Assembly: GCA_027563935.2 (NCBI GenBank)
Contig: CM050453.2
Location: 69,982,018-70,046,017, forward strand
Length of the DNA: 64,000 nt
From: Costus lasius
Lineage: Eukaryota; Streptophyta; Magnoliopsida; Zingiberales; Costaceae
Direction of reading: 5' to 3'
Part shown: positions 1 through 10,933 of the stretch, in pieces
Position numbering within the stretch: position 1 is the first letter of the stretch
Layout of the letters: every line of letters begins with the position of its first letter
The notes under the pieces: model-generated
What the model was told of the DNA's origin: nothing
Seen by the model: the letters and a program-made list of their open reading frames with translations, nothing else
The model's database searches: none
Made by a program: the position numbers and the translations under genes

Positions 1-1458
1 GGAATGGCTTCTCCTTGTCGTCTTTGTGCTAGCAAAGCTTCAAGGGTCCTTTGCACGTGGAGGAGATGAGATCCTTTTGCTTGGCGAAGATGAACTTCCT
101 CTTTTCTCGTCGAGCGCCGTTGTCACACGAGCACACGAGAGAAATATCGTCCAAGGCAATGAAAGGCGAGAGCGAACGTTGTCCTCAACGTGGAGGCGTT
201 GCTATCCCGAAATAGCAACCCATTTCTCTCAACGGTTATGCATTCACATGAAGTGAACCGTAACACCTTCACCCATTCGAATCATTGAACCAAGCGCTCA
301 CAAGATGAGCCGGTTCATATGACTTTGGTTCAAGACCAAATCAGCCCAAGCAATGGTCGATCTTATTGAACCTCAAGGCTCAAGATCACCGTTGATCTCA
401 AGATGCTCCTGATCTCACCGATCTAGCATCAAATCTCTCGATCGAAGCTTACCGATCTCAAGCCCTAATCAATCAAACATGATCAGACCAGATCTCACTT
501 ACAATCAGAGTTTAAAACTCCTTTAAACTGAACCTAAACAATTCAGTCCACACGATCTGACTTAAGTAAGCCATATCATCAAATTGTGCGACCCTAAGGG
601 TTTCCTTTAAATGTCGGTAACGATAACTTTCGTTATCACGATCAGTGAGGGGTATCTAGCAACACATCACTGTCTCCCGATAGAAAGGAAAGAGTCTTCC
701 AAGACTTCACCCAAACCACAGCACAAGTGTGACTCTAACTCACAAGGCATGCATCTTTCCTTTGCCACTGGATGTTCTTATTGGACAAGCGTGTCAAGCT
801 TGTAGCTCCAATATGATGAGCATGATTAGATCAGATGAAGACAGTCACCTGGGTATGGCCATACTCTTTTCTCAATCATCTCATCCAGGGGGCCCCTTTA
901 GAACATCACACTCCTTGAACAAGGAGACGGCAATCCTATGTCTATCACTAGTGCCCTAACCTGATTCAAGCTCACCATCCAAGATAATCTATAATCATTA
1001 TGTTTCAAATGATATTGAACTATCTCAAAACAATGACAATCATCATTTAGAAACACAAGTAATCTCAAGTCAGAGGAAATGTGCCACTTGTTGCAATCAA
1101 GGAATATTCACATTGTGACAAGCAATTGAATATCCTAGTAGGGTCTGTCCAGTACATCCAATGTACCCATGAGTCTACATCTTATTCCATGCTCGAAGCA
1201 TCCTATAAGATTAGAACTCATATTAGTCTTAACCATATCAAGGCTGTCTCATGTTCACCAAGATATATCGACTAAGGACATAACAGCATGTCAGCCCAGC
1301 TGAACAGCTTTGAGACATTATTCAGAAGAACATATATTGCAGCAGACAATGTAACAACCTGAATAATAACCATGCCTTTATAAACATAACAGTTTATTAC
1401 ATGATACAAATACATTCCCATAGGCCTCAAACATTAGCCTTAAGGGCATACCCCAACA
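1..1458 (-). repeat. Family-1 copia LTR 'G', cut by the window edge
   Basis: The right end reads GGGCATACCCCAACA, the inverted form of the TGTTGGGGTATGCCC terminus shared by every family-1 LTR here. Alignment to LTR D suggests about 220 bp lie off the left edge. It sits in the leader of element C, antisense to it. The adjoining CTTCA (1459-1463) is the expected right TSD, but its partner is outside the window, so solo LTR versus 3' LTR of a full element cannot be decided. Confidence 0.93.
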
Positions 1459-1614
1459 CTTCAAAAGCTTAGACGGGTTATTAGGGTTGAAGTCATCGTC
1501 CAGTCTAGATCCAACAGTCTGATCAGACTATCTGACAGCCTAGATGGGTCGACCAGATGGCACCTATGCGCAAGCATATGGTGGCTATTGGTCGACTGCA
1601 GAAAGGCGTGTAGC
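1459..1614 (+). other. Element C leader, fragment 1
   Basis: This stretch is untranslated leader, aligning with B from about 9345 to 9505. It includes the shared word TTATTAGGGTTGAAGTCATC and the GTCGACTGCA block. It ends with GTAGC, the left TSD of solo LTR D. There is no coding potential. Confidence 0.88.
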
Positions 1615-3295
1615 TGCAGGGGTCCCCTTCAAGGGGGAGCGAAAAACCCTAATGGGCGCATGTGTTTCAACGCAGCGGAAATAAGGGTTTTAGGGATCAT
1701 TAGCATGATATATGATCAACTATGAAAAATCGATTGCAAAATGCCAATAAGATTCATACCATCGCCATCTATGGATGAAGTGTTGGAAGCAAAAACCGAA
1801 AGGGGTCTTCTCCCTAGTCGACGCACACACGATGAAGAATGGCCTCTCCTTGTCGTCTTTGTGCTAGCAAAGCTTCAAGGGTCCTTTGCGCATGGAGGAG
1901 ATGAGATCCTTGGGCTTGGCGAAGAAGAAGTTCCTCTACACTCGTCAAGACTTTTGTCACACGAGAAGGGAGGAGATGTCGTCCGAAGTTGATGATCGAC
2001 AAGGGAGTAAACACGTTCTAATCAACGTGGGCGTTGCTATCCAAAAATAGTAACCCATTACTCACTTCGGTTATGCGTTCACATGAAGTGAACCGCAACC
2101 CTCTTCTCCCATTCGAACCTTTGAACCAAGCGCTCATAACATGAGCCGGTTCAAGTGACTTTGGTTCAAGACCAAATCGGCCCAAGCAATGGTCGATCTT
2201 ATTGAACCACAAGGTTCAAGATCACCGTTGATCTCTCGATGCTCTAGATCTCACTGATCTAGCATCATAACTCTCGATCGAAGCTTACCGATCTAAAGCC
2301 CTAATCAATCAAACATGATCAGACCAGATCTCACTCTCAATCAGAGTTTAACACCCCTTTAAACTGAACTAAACAATTCAGTCCACACGATCTGACTTAA
2401 AGAAGCCATATCATCAAATTGTGCGACCCTAAGGGTTTCCTTTAAATGTCGGTAACGATAACTCACGTTATCACTATCAGTGAGGGGTATCTAGCAACAC
2501 ATCACTGTCTCCCGATATAAAGGAAAGAGTCTTCCAAGACTTCACCCAAACCACAGCACAAGTGTGAATCCAATTCACTAGGCATGCATACTTCCTTTGC
2601 CACTTGATGTTCTTATTGGACAAGCCTGTCAAGCTTGTAACTCCAATATGATGAGCATGATTAGATCAGATGAACACTGTCACCTGGGTATGGCCATACA
2701 CTCTCTCAATCATCTCATCCAGGGGGGCCCTTATAGAACATCACACTCCTTAAACAAGGAGACGGCAATCCTATGTCTATCACTAGTGTCCTAACCTGAC
2801 TCAAGCTCATCATCCAAGATAGTCTATAATCATTATGTTTCAAATGATATTGAACTACCTCAAAACAATGACAATCATCATTTAGAAAACACAAGTGATC
2901 TCAAGTCAGAGGAAATGTGCCACTTGTCGCAATCAAGGAATATTCACATTGTGACAAACAATTGAACATCCTAGTAGGGTCTGTCCAGTACATCCCATGT
3001 ACCCATGAGTCTACATCTTATTCCATGCTCGAAGCATCCTATAAGATTAGAACACATATTAGTCTTAACCATATCAAGGCTGTCTCATGTTCACCAAGAT
3101 ACATCGACCAAGGACATAATAGCATGTCAGCCCAGCTGAACAGCTTTGAGACATTATTCAGAAGAACATATATTGCAGCAGACAATGTAGCTAACTGAAT
3201 AACAACCATGCCTTTATAAACATATGAGTTTATTACATGATACTTGTTACACTCCCATAGGCTTCAAACATTAGCCTTAAGGGCATACCCCAACA
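1615..3295 (-). repeat. Solo LTR 'D', family 1
   Basis: A 1681-bp LTR with no internal region attached, flanked by GTAGC at 1610-1614 and 3296-3300. Removing it and one TSD rejoins C's leader exactly as it reads in B (GTGTAGCGATGTCTG). Solo LTRs usually arise by LTR-LTR recombination after a full insertion. Its U5 terminus is atypical (TGCAGGGG on the + strand, where other copies read TGAAGAG or TGAAAAG). Confidence 0.95.
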
Positions 3296-3351
3296 GTAGC
3301 GATGTCTGATTGAGACAACCAGTGAACGCTCATGATTAAGGCCCGGGGTCA
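3296..3351 (+). other. Element C leader, fragment 2
   Basis: A 56-bp sliver of leader between solo LTR D and element A, aligning with B at about 9501-9551 (GATGTCTGATTGAGACAAC). It ends with GGTCA, the left TSD of A. Confidence 0.9.
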
Positions 3352-5039
3352 TGAAGAGTCCCCTTCAAGGGGGAGCGAAAACCCTAAAGTGGCGCAAGTA
3401 GATTCTAGGGGTTTCAACAACAAGATCGCATGTAGTTCATATGATTAACTTATATAAATGGAATAGATCTGAAAGGGATCATACCAACGCCATTAGATTG
3501 GATGGCGACTTAGAAGTAGAGAGTGATGCCGCTCTCCTCCAAAGAAGATGCACACAAGAAGATGTCGCCTACTTCCTTTGGTGTTCCTTGTGCTAGCAAG
3601 GGCCGAAGGTATCCTTGATCGCTTGAAGGAGATGAGATGGTTTCTTGGTCTCGTCGAGTGCACTCCTTGTCGTGAAGAACACCACACGAAAAGGAGAGGT
3701 CCCGTGGAAGAGGCGAGAGCGTGAGATGTTTTCAACGTCAAGGCGTTACCTCAAACGTGGAGGCGTTACTCTCAAATTTGGAAAAACCAACTTCCAAATA
3801 TAGTAACCACTTAACTCTTCATGCGTTCACTCCAAGTGAACCGATCCTCACCTCTTCACCCTTGAACTATGCGCTCATTTGATGAGCCGGTTCAAATAGA
3901 TTTGGTCCAAAAACCAAATTAGGCCAAGGGATGGTCTAGACCTTCTATGAACCAAATGGCTCAAGATCTAACCGTACATCTCCTGATGCTCTTGATCTCA
4001 CCGATCTAGCATCTAATCTCTCGATCGAAGCTTACCGATCTCAAGCCCTAATCAATCAAACATGATCAGACCAGATCTCACTTACAATCAGAGTTTAAAC
4101 TCCTTTAAACTGAACCAAAACAATTCAGTCCACACGATCTAACTTAAGTAAGACATATCATCAAATTGTGCGACCCTGAGGGTTTCCTTTAAATGTCGGT
4201 AACGATAACTTACGTTATCACGATCAGAGAGGGGTATCTAGCAACACATCACTGTCTCCCGATATAAAGGAAAGAGTCTTCCAAGACTACACCCAAACCA
4301 CAGCACAAGTGTGAATCCACTTCACCAGGCATACATGTTTCCTTTGCCACTGGATGTTCTTATTGGACAAGCGTGTCAAGCCTGTAGCTCCAATATGATG
4401 AGCATGATTAGACCAGATGAACATAGTCACCTGGGTATGGCCATACACTTTCTCAATCATCTCATTTAGGGGGGCCCCTTTAGAACATCACACTCCTTAA
4501 ACAAGGAGACGGCAATCCTATATCTATCACTAGTGTCCTAACCTGACTCATGATCATTATCCAAGATAGTCTATAACCATTATGTTTCAAATGATATTGA
4601 ACTACCTCAAAACAATGACAATCATCATTTAGAAACACAAGTGATCTCAAGTCAGAGGACATGTGCCACTTGATGCAAACAAGGATTATTCACATTGTGA
4701 CAAGCAATTGAATATCCTAGTAGGGTCTGTCCAGTACATCCAATGTACCCATGAGTCTACATCTTATTCCATGCTCGAAGCATCCTATAAGATTAGAACA
4801 CATATTAGTCTCAATCATATCAAGGCTGTCTCATGTTCACCAAGATATCTCGACTAAGGACATTACAGCATGTCAGCCTAGCTGAACAGCATTGAGACAT
4901 TATTCAGAAGCACACTTATTGCAGCAGACAATGTAACATACTGAATAACAACCATTGCCTTTATAAACATAAGAGTTTATACATGATACTGAATGAATCC
5001 CAAGGCCTCAAACATTAGCCTTAAGGGCATACCCCAACA
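3352..5039 (-). repeat. 3' LTR of element A
   Basis: 1688 bp, adjoining the polypurine tract at 5040. It starts TGAAGAGTCCCC and ends ACCCCAACA on the + strand (the TG...CA termini of the reversed LTR). It contains the 12-bp palindrome GTATGGCCATAC shared with the other LTRs. Confidence 0.95.
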
Positions 5040-5050
5040 ATCTCCCACTT
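5040..5050 (-). other. Polypurine tract of element A
   Basis: Reads AAGTGGGAGAT on the element strand directly before the 3' LTR. The same sequence occupies the same place in B, C, E and I. It is the expected RNase H-resistant primer for plus-strand DNA synthesis. Confidence 0.9.
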
Positions 5051-5059
5051 GCACTTAAT

Positions 5060-7465
5060 CTAATGGTTGAGAAATCTCAAACCCATATTATTACAGTGCT
5101 TCTCATACTTCTGCTGCGCCAGAGGCTTGGTAAGCGGGTCAGCCAGATTGTCATCTGTATGAACCTTGCAGACTTTGATCTCGCCTCGATCAATGATCTC
5201 CCGGATCAAATGAAACCGTCTCTGTATGTGCTTGGACTTCTGGTGCGACCGTGGTTCCTTTGCTTGTGCGATTGCTCCAGTGTTATCACAGAAGATAACC
5301 AAAGGATCAGCACTCGAAGGAACAACACCAAGTTCCTGAACGAACTTGCGAATCCACACTGCCTCCTTGGATGCTTCCGAAGCTGCAACATACTCGGCTT
5401 CTGTTGTGGAATCAGCAACAATAGACTGTTTGAAACTTTTCCACACCACTGCTCCTCCATTCAAGCTAAAAACATAGCCTGATTGCGATCGGAAATCATC
5501 CTGGTCCGATTGGAACGAAGCGTCAGTATATCCTTCTATACTGAGTTCTTCCTGACCACCATATATCAAGAACATATCTTTGGTCCTCCGCAGATATTTT
5601 AAAATGTTCTTGACTACAATCCAGTGCTCCTGACCTGGATTACTTTGGAATTGACTGGTCACGCTTAACCCGTAAGCGACGTCTGGGCGAGTACACAACA
5701 TCGCATACATAATGGACCCAATAGCCGAAGCATAAGGCGTATTGTCCATTTCATCTTTCTCAGTCTGTGTTTGTGGACACTGACTCTTTGAAAGATTCAG
5801 ACCATGTCTGACTGGAAGATATCCTCTTTTAGAATTCTCTAAATGGAATCTCTCCAGGACTTTATCGATGTAAGTACTCTGGCACAGCCCGAGAAGCCTC
5901 TTAGATCTATCCCTGTAGATCTTCACACCTAACACATAGGCTGCTTCTCCTAGATCTTTCATCTGGAAACATTTTCTTAACCATGCTTTGACAGCATGCA
6001 GTTCAGGAATATCGTTTCCAATGATTAAGATATCATCGACGTAGAGGACTAGGAAAGTAATTACGCTCCCACTAAACCTCTTATATACACACGGGTCGTC
6101 TTCATTCTTGATGAAACCAAATTCACAGATTGATTCATCAAAACGAATATTCCAGCTTCTAGATGCTTGTTTAAGTCCATAAATGGACTTCTTTAACTTG
6201 CATATTTTATGACGATCCGATGGATTAGTGAAACCTTCAGGTTGTGTCATATACACATCCTCATCCAGTTTTCCATTAAGGAAAGCAGTCTTCACATCCA
6301 TTTGCAAGATCTCATAATCATAATATGCCGCTATCGCAAGTATAATCCGAATAGACTTGAACATGGCTACAGGAGAGAAAGTTTCATCATAATCTATCCC
6401 GTAGATTTGTTTGAAACCTTTCGCAACTAGCCTGCCTTTATAGGTAACCACGTTACCATCCATGTCAATCTTCTTCTTGAAGATCCAATAACAGCCTATA
6501 GGGATTACTCCCGGAGGCGGATCAACCAAATCCCAGACTTGGTTATCTGACATGGAGTCCATCTCGGCTCGCATAGCTTCAAGCCATCTAGCTGAATCCG
6601 GTCCACTGACCGCATCCGCATAAGTAAGGGGTTCATCATGATCAATGATGTAGACTCCGTCATAGAGCTCAGGCTGTCGACGGATCCTTCCCGATCTTCG
6701 CGGTTCCCGTGATATCTGAGCCTCAGGTTGTTCACTAACCTGCTCAATTGGCTCAGGCTCATCCAACTGTGCTTGACTACTTTGTCCTTCTTCTGGATTC
6801 TCATCCAGTTTTATTTCTCTCCCATTGGCCTCTTGCAGAAGAAACTCCTTCTCAAGAAAAATGGCCGTCCGAGCAACAAATACCTTGTTCTCTTTGGGAT
6901 CGTAGAAATAATAACCCTTAGTTTCCTTAGGGTAACCGACAAAGATGCATTTCTCAGATCTGCTCTCTAGTTTCCCAGAGGCGAGCTTTTTGACATAAGC
7001 CTCGCAACCCCAGATCTTGATAAATGTCAAGCTAGGCTGTTTCCCATACCATAACTCATATGGAGTCTTTGAAACTGCCTTGGATGGCACTCGGTTTAGT
7101 ACCTTTGCAGCTGTTTCCAGTGCAAATCCCCAAAAGGAGTAAGGTAGAGTAGCCTGACTCATCATAGAACGAACCATATCAAGTAATGTTCTATTTCTCC
7201 TCTCGGACACACCATTCCATTGCGGTGTTCCTGGCGGAGTGAGCTGTGAGATAATCCCACACTCCTTCAGATAGTCAGTAAATTCTCGACTTAGGTATTC
7301 ACCACCTCGATCAGAATGAAGTGCCTTGATATTTCGGCCTAGCTTATTCTGTACTTCATTTTTGAACTCTTTGAACTTGTCAAAAGATTCACTCTTATGT
7401 CTCATTAGATAGACATACCCATATCTACTGAAATCATCAGTAAAGGTAATGAAGTACGAATAGCC
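5060..7465 (-). pseudogene. Element A pol, 3' part: integrase (interrupted)-reverse transcriptase-RNase H
   Basis: The open frame runs from the insertion junction with B at 7465 down to a stop about 20 bp before the 3' LTR. It starts inside the integrase core, at the sequence preceding FITFTDDFSRYG. It keeps the second and third acidic residues of the DDE triad (SDRGGEYL and GVSERRNRT), the RT active site YVDDILI, and RNase H motifs YTDASF, EAEYVA and FCDNTGA. A conserved Lys before WIFKKK is Tyr here (GCYWIF). This frame itself is open. It is a pseudogene because gag, protease and the first integrase Asp are separated from it by the 9-kb insertion of B and lie behind a gag frameshift. No envelope-like frame follows RNase H. 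Confidence 0.93.
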
Positions 7466-9111
7466 TGTTGGGGTATGCCCTTAAGGCTAATGTTTGAGGC
7501 CTGTGGGAATGTATCTGTATCATGTAATAAACTGTTATGTTTATAAAGGCATGGTTATTATTCGGTTGTTTACATTGTCTGCTGCAATATATGTTCTTCT
7601 GAATAATGTCTCAAAGCTGTTCAGCTGGGCTGACATGCTATTATGTCCTTAGTCGATGTATCTTGGTGAACATGAGACAGCCTTGATATGGTTAAGACTA
7701 ATATGTGTTCTAATCTTATAGGATGCTTCGAGCATGGAATAAGATGTAGACTCATGGGTACATTGGATGTACTGGACAGACCCTACTAGGATGTTCAATT
7801 GTTTGTCACAATGTGAATGTTCCTTGATTAAGACAAGTGGCACATTTCCTCTGACTTGAGATCACTTGTGTTTTCTAAATGATGATTGTCATTGTTTTGA
7901 GATGGTTCAATATCATTTGAAACATAATGATTATAGACTATCTTGGATGGTGAGCTTGAGTCAGGTTAGAGCACTAGTGATAGACATAGGATTGCCGTCT
8001 CCTTGTTGAAGGAGTGTGATGTTCTAAAGGGGCCCCCTGGATGAGATGATTGAGAAAGTGTATGGCCATACCCAGGTGACAGTGTTCATCTGTTCTAATC
8101 ATTCTCATCATATTGGAGTTACGAGCTTGACAGGCTTGTCCAATAAGAACATCCAGTGGTAAAGGAAATATGCATGCCTTGTGAATTGATTCACACTTGT
8201 GCTGTTTTTGGGTGTAGTCTTGGAAGACTCTTTCCTTGATATCGGGAGACAGTGATGTGTTGCTAGATACCCCTCACTGATCGTGATAATGTGAATTGTC
8301 GTTACCGACGTTTTAAGGAAACCCTCAGGGTCGCACAATTGATGATATGGCTTACTTAAGTCAGATCGTGTGGACTGAATTGTTCAGGTTCAGTTTAAAG
8401 GGATTTAATCTCTGATTGTAAGTGAGATCTAGTCTGATCATGTTTGATTGATTAGGGCTTGAGATCGGTAAGCTTCGATCGAGAGAATGGATGCTAGATC
8501 GGTCAGATCAGGAGCATCAAAGAGATGAACGGTTAGATCTGGAACCTTAGGGTTTTAATGTGATCTAGGCCATGTCGATTGGTTTATTTGGTTATTGAAC
8601 CAAAATTAAATTGAACCAAAATGGTTCAAGACTAGGCGACAAGTTCACTTAGCGTGAACATGTTGGGCGGTGAGTGGTGCTATTTTTAGCAACCATGACT
8701 CTCACGTTCGAAGAGAGAGGGTTCTCTATTCTCGCCTCTTGAACGCATATTCCTCTCGTTCTTTTGGGTGACGGCGCCTTGGAGCTTGAGGAGAATTCGG
8801 CAAAGAGAAAAGATCTCCTTCCTTTCCATTTCGATCAAAGACTTCTTTGGATCTTGCTAGCACAAGAATCGCAAAGAGGAGTAGGCGACATCAACTGTGT
8901 GCGTCACCTCTGGAGAAGATCTGCTTTGATCTTTGCTTCCTAGACGCCATCTTGAAATGGCTATGGTATGAGTTTTATCTCTTCTATGCAATCGAATTTT
9001 TATGGTTGATCATATCACATGAAGCCGATCCATGAAACCCTAATCCGCTGCCTAAATGTTTATAATGCGCCATGCTGGGTTTCGCCCCCCTCTAGAAAGG
9101 GGTTCCTTTCA
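7466..9111 (+). repeat. 5' LTR of element B
   Basis: 1646 bp from TGTTGGGGTATGCCC to GGTTCCTTTCA, followed at once by the primer-binding site. It should carry the promoter. A TATA-like TTTATAAAGG lies at about 7537-7546, but I cannot define the transcription start. GTATGGCCATAC lies at 8060-8071, and the inverted repeat AGTCTT-GG-AAGACT lies at about 8217-8230. Confidence 0.95.
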
Positions 9112-9113
9112 AT

Positions 9114-9124
9114 TGGTATCAGAG
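9114..9124 (+). other. Primer-binding site of element B (initiator tRNA-Met)
   Basis: TGGTATCAGAG, complementary to the 3' end of plant initiator tRNA-Met, two bases after the LTR. This is the usual minus-strand primer of plant copia elements. Confidence 0.93.
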
Positions 9125-9853
9125 GGTTGTTTCATGCTTGTTTATGATTGCCATGATATGTCATATGATCCATGTATGCGCAAGTTGATAGATCTATAGG
9201 TTACATGCGATGTCTTATGCTGATAGTTGTAAGATGGCGAAAGTTATTTTCTCCTTTGCGCATGTTGTTGTTTGCGCATGTTCTTGTAAGTTTTCTTAAA
9301 ACCTTGATCACATGCGCGATTCACCTAGATCTAATGCGCCTACATTAAACCCTTAGATGGGTTATTAGGGTTGAAGTCATCCCCTAGGTCGGATCCAAAC
9401 AGTCTGATCAGACCATCTGACAGCCTAGATGGGTTGACCAGATAGCACCTTGGCGCATGCTAAAGGTGGCTATAGGTCGACTGCATCAAAGGCGTGTAGC
9501 GATGTCTGATTGAGACAACTTGTGAACACACCTGAGTTAGGCCCGGGGTCACGCCCGTTTGCCAGACCTCAGTGTGGTTGTTCAGCCTTGGCGCATGCAT
9601 GGTTGACCTTATGGTCGACTCAAGTCAGTTAGGACTTGGTGCATGCAAGGGCAGTGGATCTGACTAGGTTGGATGAGTGGATCCCTAGTAATGGACCATT
9701 GTAAGGTTGTAGAGCAAATAAGGAAATTAAAATTGATCCCATGGGGTTTTTCAAAAATTTTAATTTTTATGGATCACATGGTTCTTGATTGATGCATATG
9801 TTTGTTTATTTAGTCTTATGTGGGCTGCCCGTTATTAATGTGTGCTGTGCTGG

Positions 9854-9948
9854 GGCCTGCGTGCCTGTATTAAAAATTGTAAATTAATTATTGTGATCTG
9901 CGTATCACTGTGTTTTAATTTATAAATGTAAGTGACCTGCGTGTCACT
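9854..9948 (+). other. Triple CTGCGN-loop hairpin array in B's leader
   Basis: Three short stem-loops share one loop: GGC-CTGCGT-GCC (9854-9865), GTGAT-CTGCGT-ATCAC (9893-9908) and AGTGAC-CTGCGT-GTCACT (9931-9948). AT-rich spacers separate them. Stems differ, loops match. The array is kept in A, C, E and I with stem changes that preserve pairing. RNA function is inferred, not known. Confidence 0.8.
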
Positions 9949-10401
9949 CTTGTCTAGATAGTTAAATTTGTAATTTAATTAGACAAGAGCACAGAGCACA
10001 CTTGGCAAAGGCGCTTGCAGCAGAGGCTTGACCAGGTGGGAGGTCCAGGGTTCGACTCTGGGACCAGGCGCATATTCCCTGGTAGGCGCACCAGAGCTGC
10101 AGATGGCGCTTAGGCCCTGGTTTGGGCCAGATGGGCAGCTAAAGACCCATGAAGAGCAAATGAAGACTTAAGTTAGGTTAAGGTCTTCTAGAGCTATGGG
10201 CTTTTACCACATAAGATTCATGCTTTCTTTTATTGCTTAATATTAGAATTGCATGATTAAATTATCTTCTGCTATCACCATAGGAATTGCATGATAGGCA
10301 AGAAGATAATAGACCGTTAAAATCCAACGCTGAAATATCAAGCTCGTAAGCCTTCTGACGCGAAACCTCACTGTTCTGATTATCGTTGGAGCCGTGTTGT
10401 A

Positions 10402-10623
10402 CCCACTCAGTGGGCACGTCCATCTATCTTCAGAGGGTGTGGGATTACACCTGTGTGTTACAGACAAGGGATTTATCCCTTCTCGTTGCTCAGCATAGCA
10501 CATGGTGGTCCAGGGAGTAGGTCGGGTCAGCTTGACCGTGTTGGCTACATATGTGGAGCATATGGTAGCACATGGAGGCAGCCATCTGTGGGATCAGAGA
10601 CTGTGTTGTACCAACTCAGTTGG
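10402..10623 (+). other. Paired TCA-loop hairpins in B's leader
   Basis: CCCAC-TCA-GTGGG (10402-10414) and CCAAC-TCA-GTTGG (10611-10623) sit in the same short context (TTGTAC before, CAC after), 209 bp apart. They differ by a compensatory base-pair swap in the stem. Confidence 0.75.
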
Positions 10624-10933
10624 CACAGTCTGCTGGATTGCCCAGATGAAGGGGAATCGCACGGGTTGGCGATTGGCTGGGATGCCTACCAGAAACTAGT
10701 GCTTGTACTCTCTGTGTATCTTATCTCGCCTGAGCGGGACGCGGAGACCAAGTATGAAATCTGGATCCCATTTCACTAAAAGAGTTCTACTCTTTCGGGC
10801 TGTTTTGCTGGATTTTTCACGCCTGATAAAATAGTGAGAAAAAGAATCTTTCTTAAGTCCTGATCGATTCTTATACATTGATACTGACCTTGCTGTTCTT
10901 GCATTGTTGTAGATACCTGCAGCAACGAACACC

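Larger units (their letters stand above)
9112..10933 (+). other. Long untranslated leader of element B
   Basis: About 1.8 kb between the 5' LTR and the gag start codon, with no long frame. It holds two sets of small hairpins (9854-9948 and 10402-10623) conserved in all family-1 copies. Just before gag it has a pyrimidine-rich run ending TTGTTGTAG (AG at 10911-10912) that looks like a 3' splice acceptor. No matching donor was identified. Confidence 0.8.

Noticed and set aside
5063..5482. 139-codon + strand frame, with close matches at 23455 and 51434
   Set aside because: It is the antisense shadow of the conserved RNase H coding region and recurs wherever that region does.
9112..9130. tRNA gene at the TGGTATCAGAG sequences
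   Set aside because: Only the complement of the tRNA 3' end is present, next to an LTR. These are primer-binding sites, not tRNA genes.
9854..9948. CRISPR-like array from regularly spaced short repeats
   Set aside because: The repeats are 6-nt loops in different stems with AT-rich spacers, inside a eukaryotic retrotransposon leader; there is no long identical repeat.
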